Below are positions 6,504-6,590 of a stretch of 6,590 nt of DNA, in pieces. The first letter of the stretch is position 1, and each line of letters begins with the position of its first letter. Made by a program: the position numbers and the translations under genes. Under the pieces are notes generated by a model. It was not told the DNA's origin. It did no database searches and saw only the letters and a list, made by a program, of their open reading frames with translations. This DNA is from an uncultured Eubacteriales bacterium (GTDB lineage Bacteria > Bacillota > Clostridia > Oscillospirales > RGIG7773). Location: contig CAKTDK010000103.1 in the NCBI GenBank assembly GCA_934541205.1, forward strand, positions 1-6,590, given 5' to 3'.

Positions 6504-6590
6504 TTAAGTCTAAAATAACTCTTAAGACCAAAAGACGTTCTTAAACTTAAAGAGTTTCTTAAGTCTAAAATAATTTCTTAAGCCAAAAGA
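6504..6590. repeat. Tandem 18-19 bp direct repeats with TTAAG core, running off the edge
   Basis: TTAA recurs at 6504, 6522, 6541, 6559 and 6578, a spacing of 18, 19, 18 and 19 bases, starting units like TTAAGTCTAAAATAA. Units 1 and 4 (6504, 6559) share an identical 15-mer; units 2 and 5 (6522, 6578) share TTAAG, a one-base indel, then CCAAAAGA; unit 3 is diverged. The order is therefore A-B-C-A-B with a 55 bp higher-order period. A weak earlier copy may exist at 6484-6503. Most units contain the palindrome CTTAAG. Every frame has stops, so it is not a coding repeat. It could be a minisatellite or a row of binding sites for a regulator of a gene to the right. Confidence 0.75.

Larger units (their letters stand above)
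6288..6590. other. Non-coding region downstream of gyrA
   Basis: These 303 bases hold no convincing gene on either strand; all frames are soon closed by stops. The region is very AT-rich with many T-runs. It splits into a hairpin zone (6286-6436) and a direct-repeat zone (6504-6590) that runs off the edge, with an AT-rich linker between. I see no DnaA-box cluster, tRNA or rRNA here, although an rRNA operon follows gyrA in B. subtilis. Confidence 0.8.

Noticed and set aside
6288..6590. Possible replication origin (DnaA-box cluster) because recF and gyrase genes are often near oriC
   Set aside because: No TTATNCACA-type boxes are seen; the TTAAG repeats do not resemble DnaA sites.

Overview
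The window is a stretch of an AT-rich, Gram-positive-type chromosome carrying the tail of the classic origin-proximal replication and topology cluster: recF (5' end cut off), remB, gyrB, an unrecognised small gene, and gyrA, all on the + strand. The gene order recF-remB-gyrB-gyrA, strong AAGGAGG-type ribosome binding sites, AGA-dominated arginine codons, a short GyrB without the enterobacterial insert and a DUF370 (RemB) protein all point to the Firmicutes. Wording in GyrB and GyrA (for example PLWGKMLNVEKAR, YHPHGDASVYD, AAYRYTEARL) reminds me of anaerobic Clostridia, but family or genus cannot be fixed from this window. TGA is used as a stop codon (remB), so the standard bacterial code applies.

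Layout. Bases 1-1097 hold the last 364 residues of RecF. Bases 1098-1142 are a short spacer inside a nested inverted repeat that runs from the end of recF to just before the remB ribosome binding site. remB (1143-1433) overlaps gyrB (1430-3355) by 4 bases. After 17 bases comes an unrecognised 146-residue gene (3373-3813), which overlaps gyrA (3813-6287) by one base. The last 303 bases carry no gene. They contain several hairpins that could end gyrA transcription, followed by an array of 18-19 bp direct repeats that runs off the window edge.

How the genes work together. RecF is the recombination mediator that helps load RecA at single-strand gaps. GyrB and GyrA form the A2B2 gyrase that introduces negative supercoils ahead of forks. 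RemB is a small DNA-binding-type regulator of the RemA/DUF370 family. Tight spacing and overlaps suggest one transcript with translational coupling, with the unknown gene inserted between the two gyrase subunits.

What stands out: (1) the unrecognised Tyr/Lys/Glu-rich gene wedged between gyrB and gyrA and coupled to gyrA; (2) unusual residues in the drug pocket of both subunits (GyrA Ala84, GyrA Tyr121, GyrB Trp457); (3) the nested inverted repeat at the recF/remB junction; (4) the tandem repeat array at the right edge, with a 55 bp higher-order period. I see no mobile element, CRISPR array, RNA gene or defence system. Most of the window is housekeeping.
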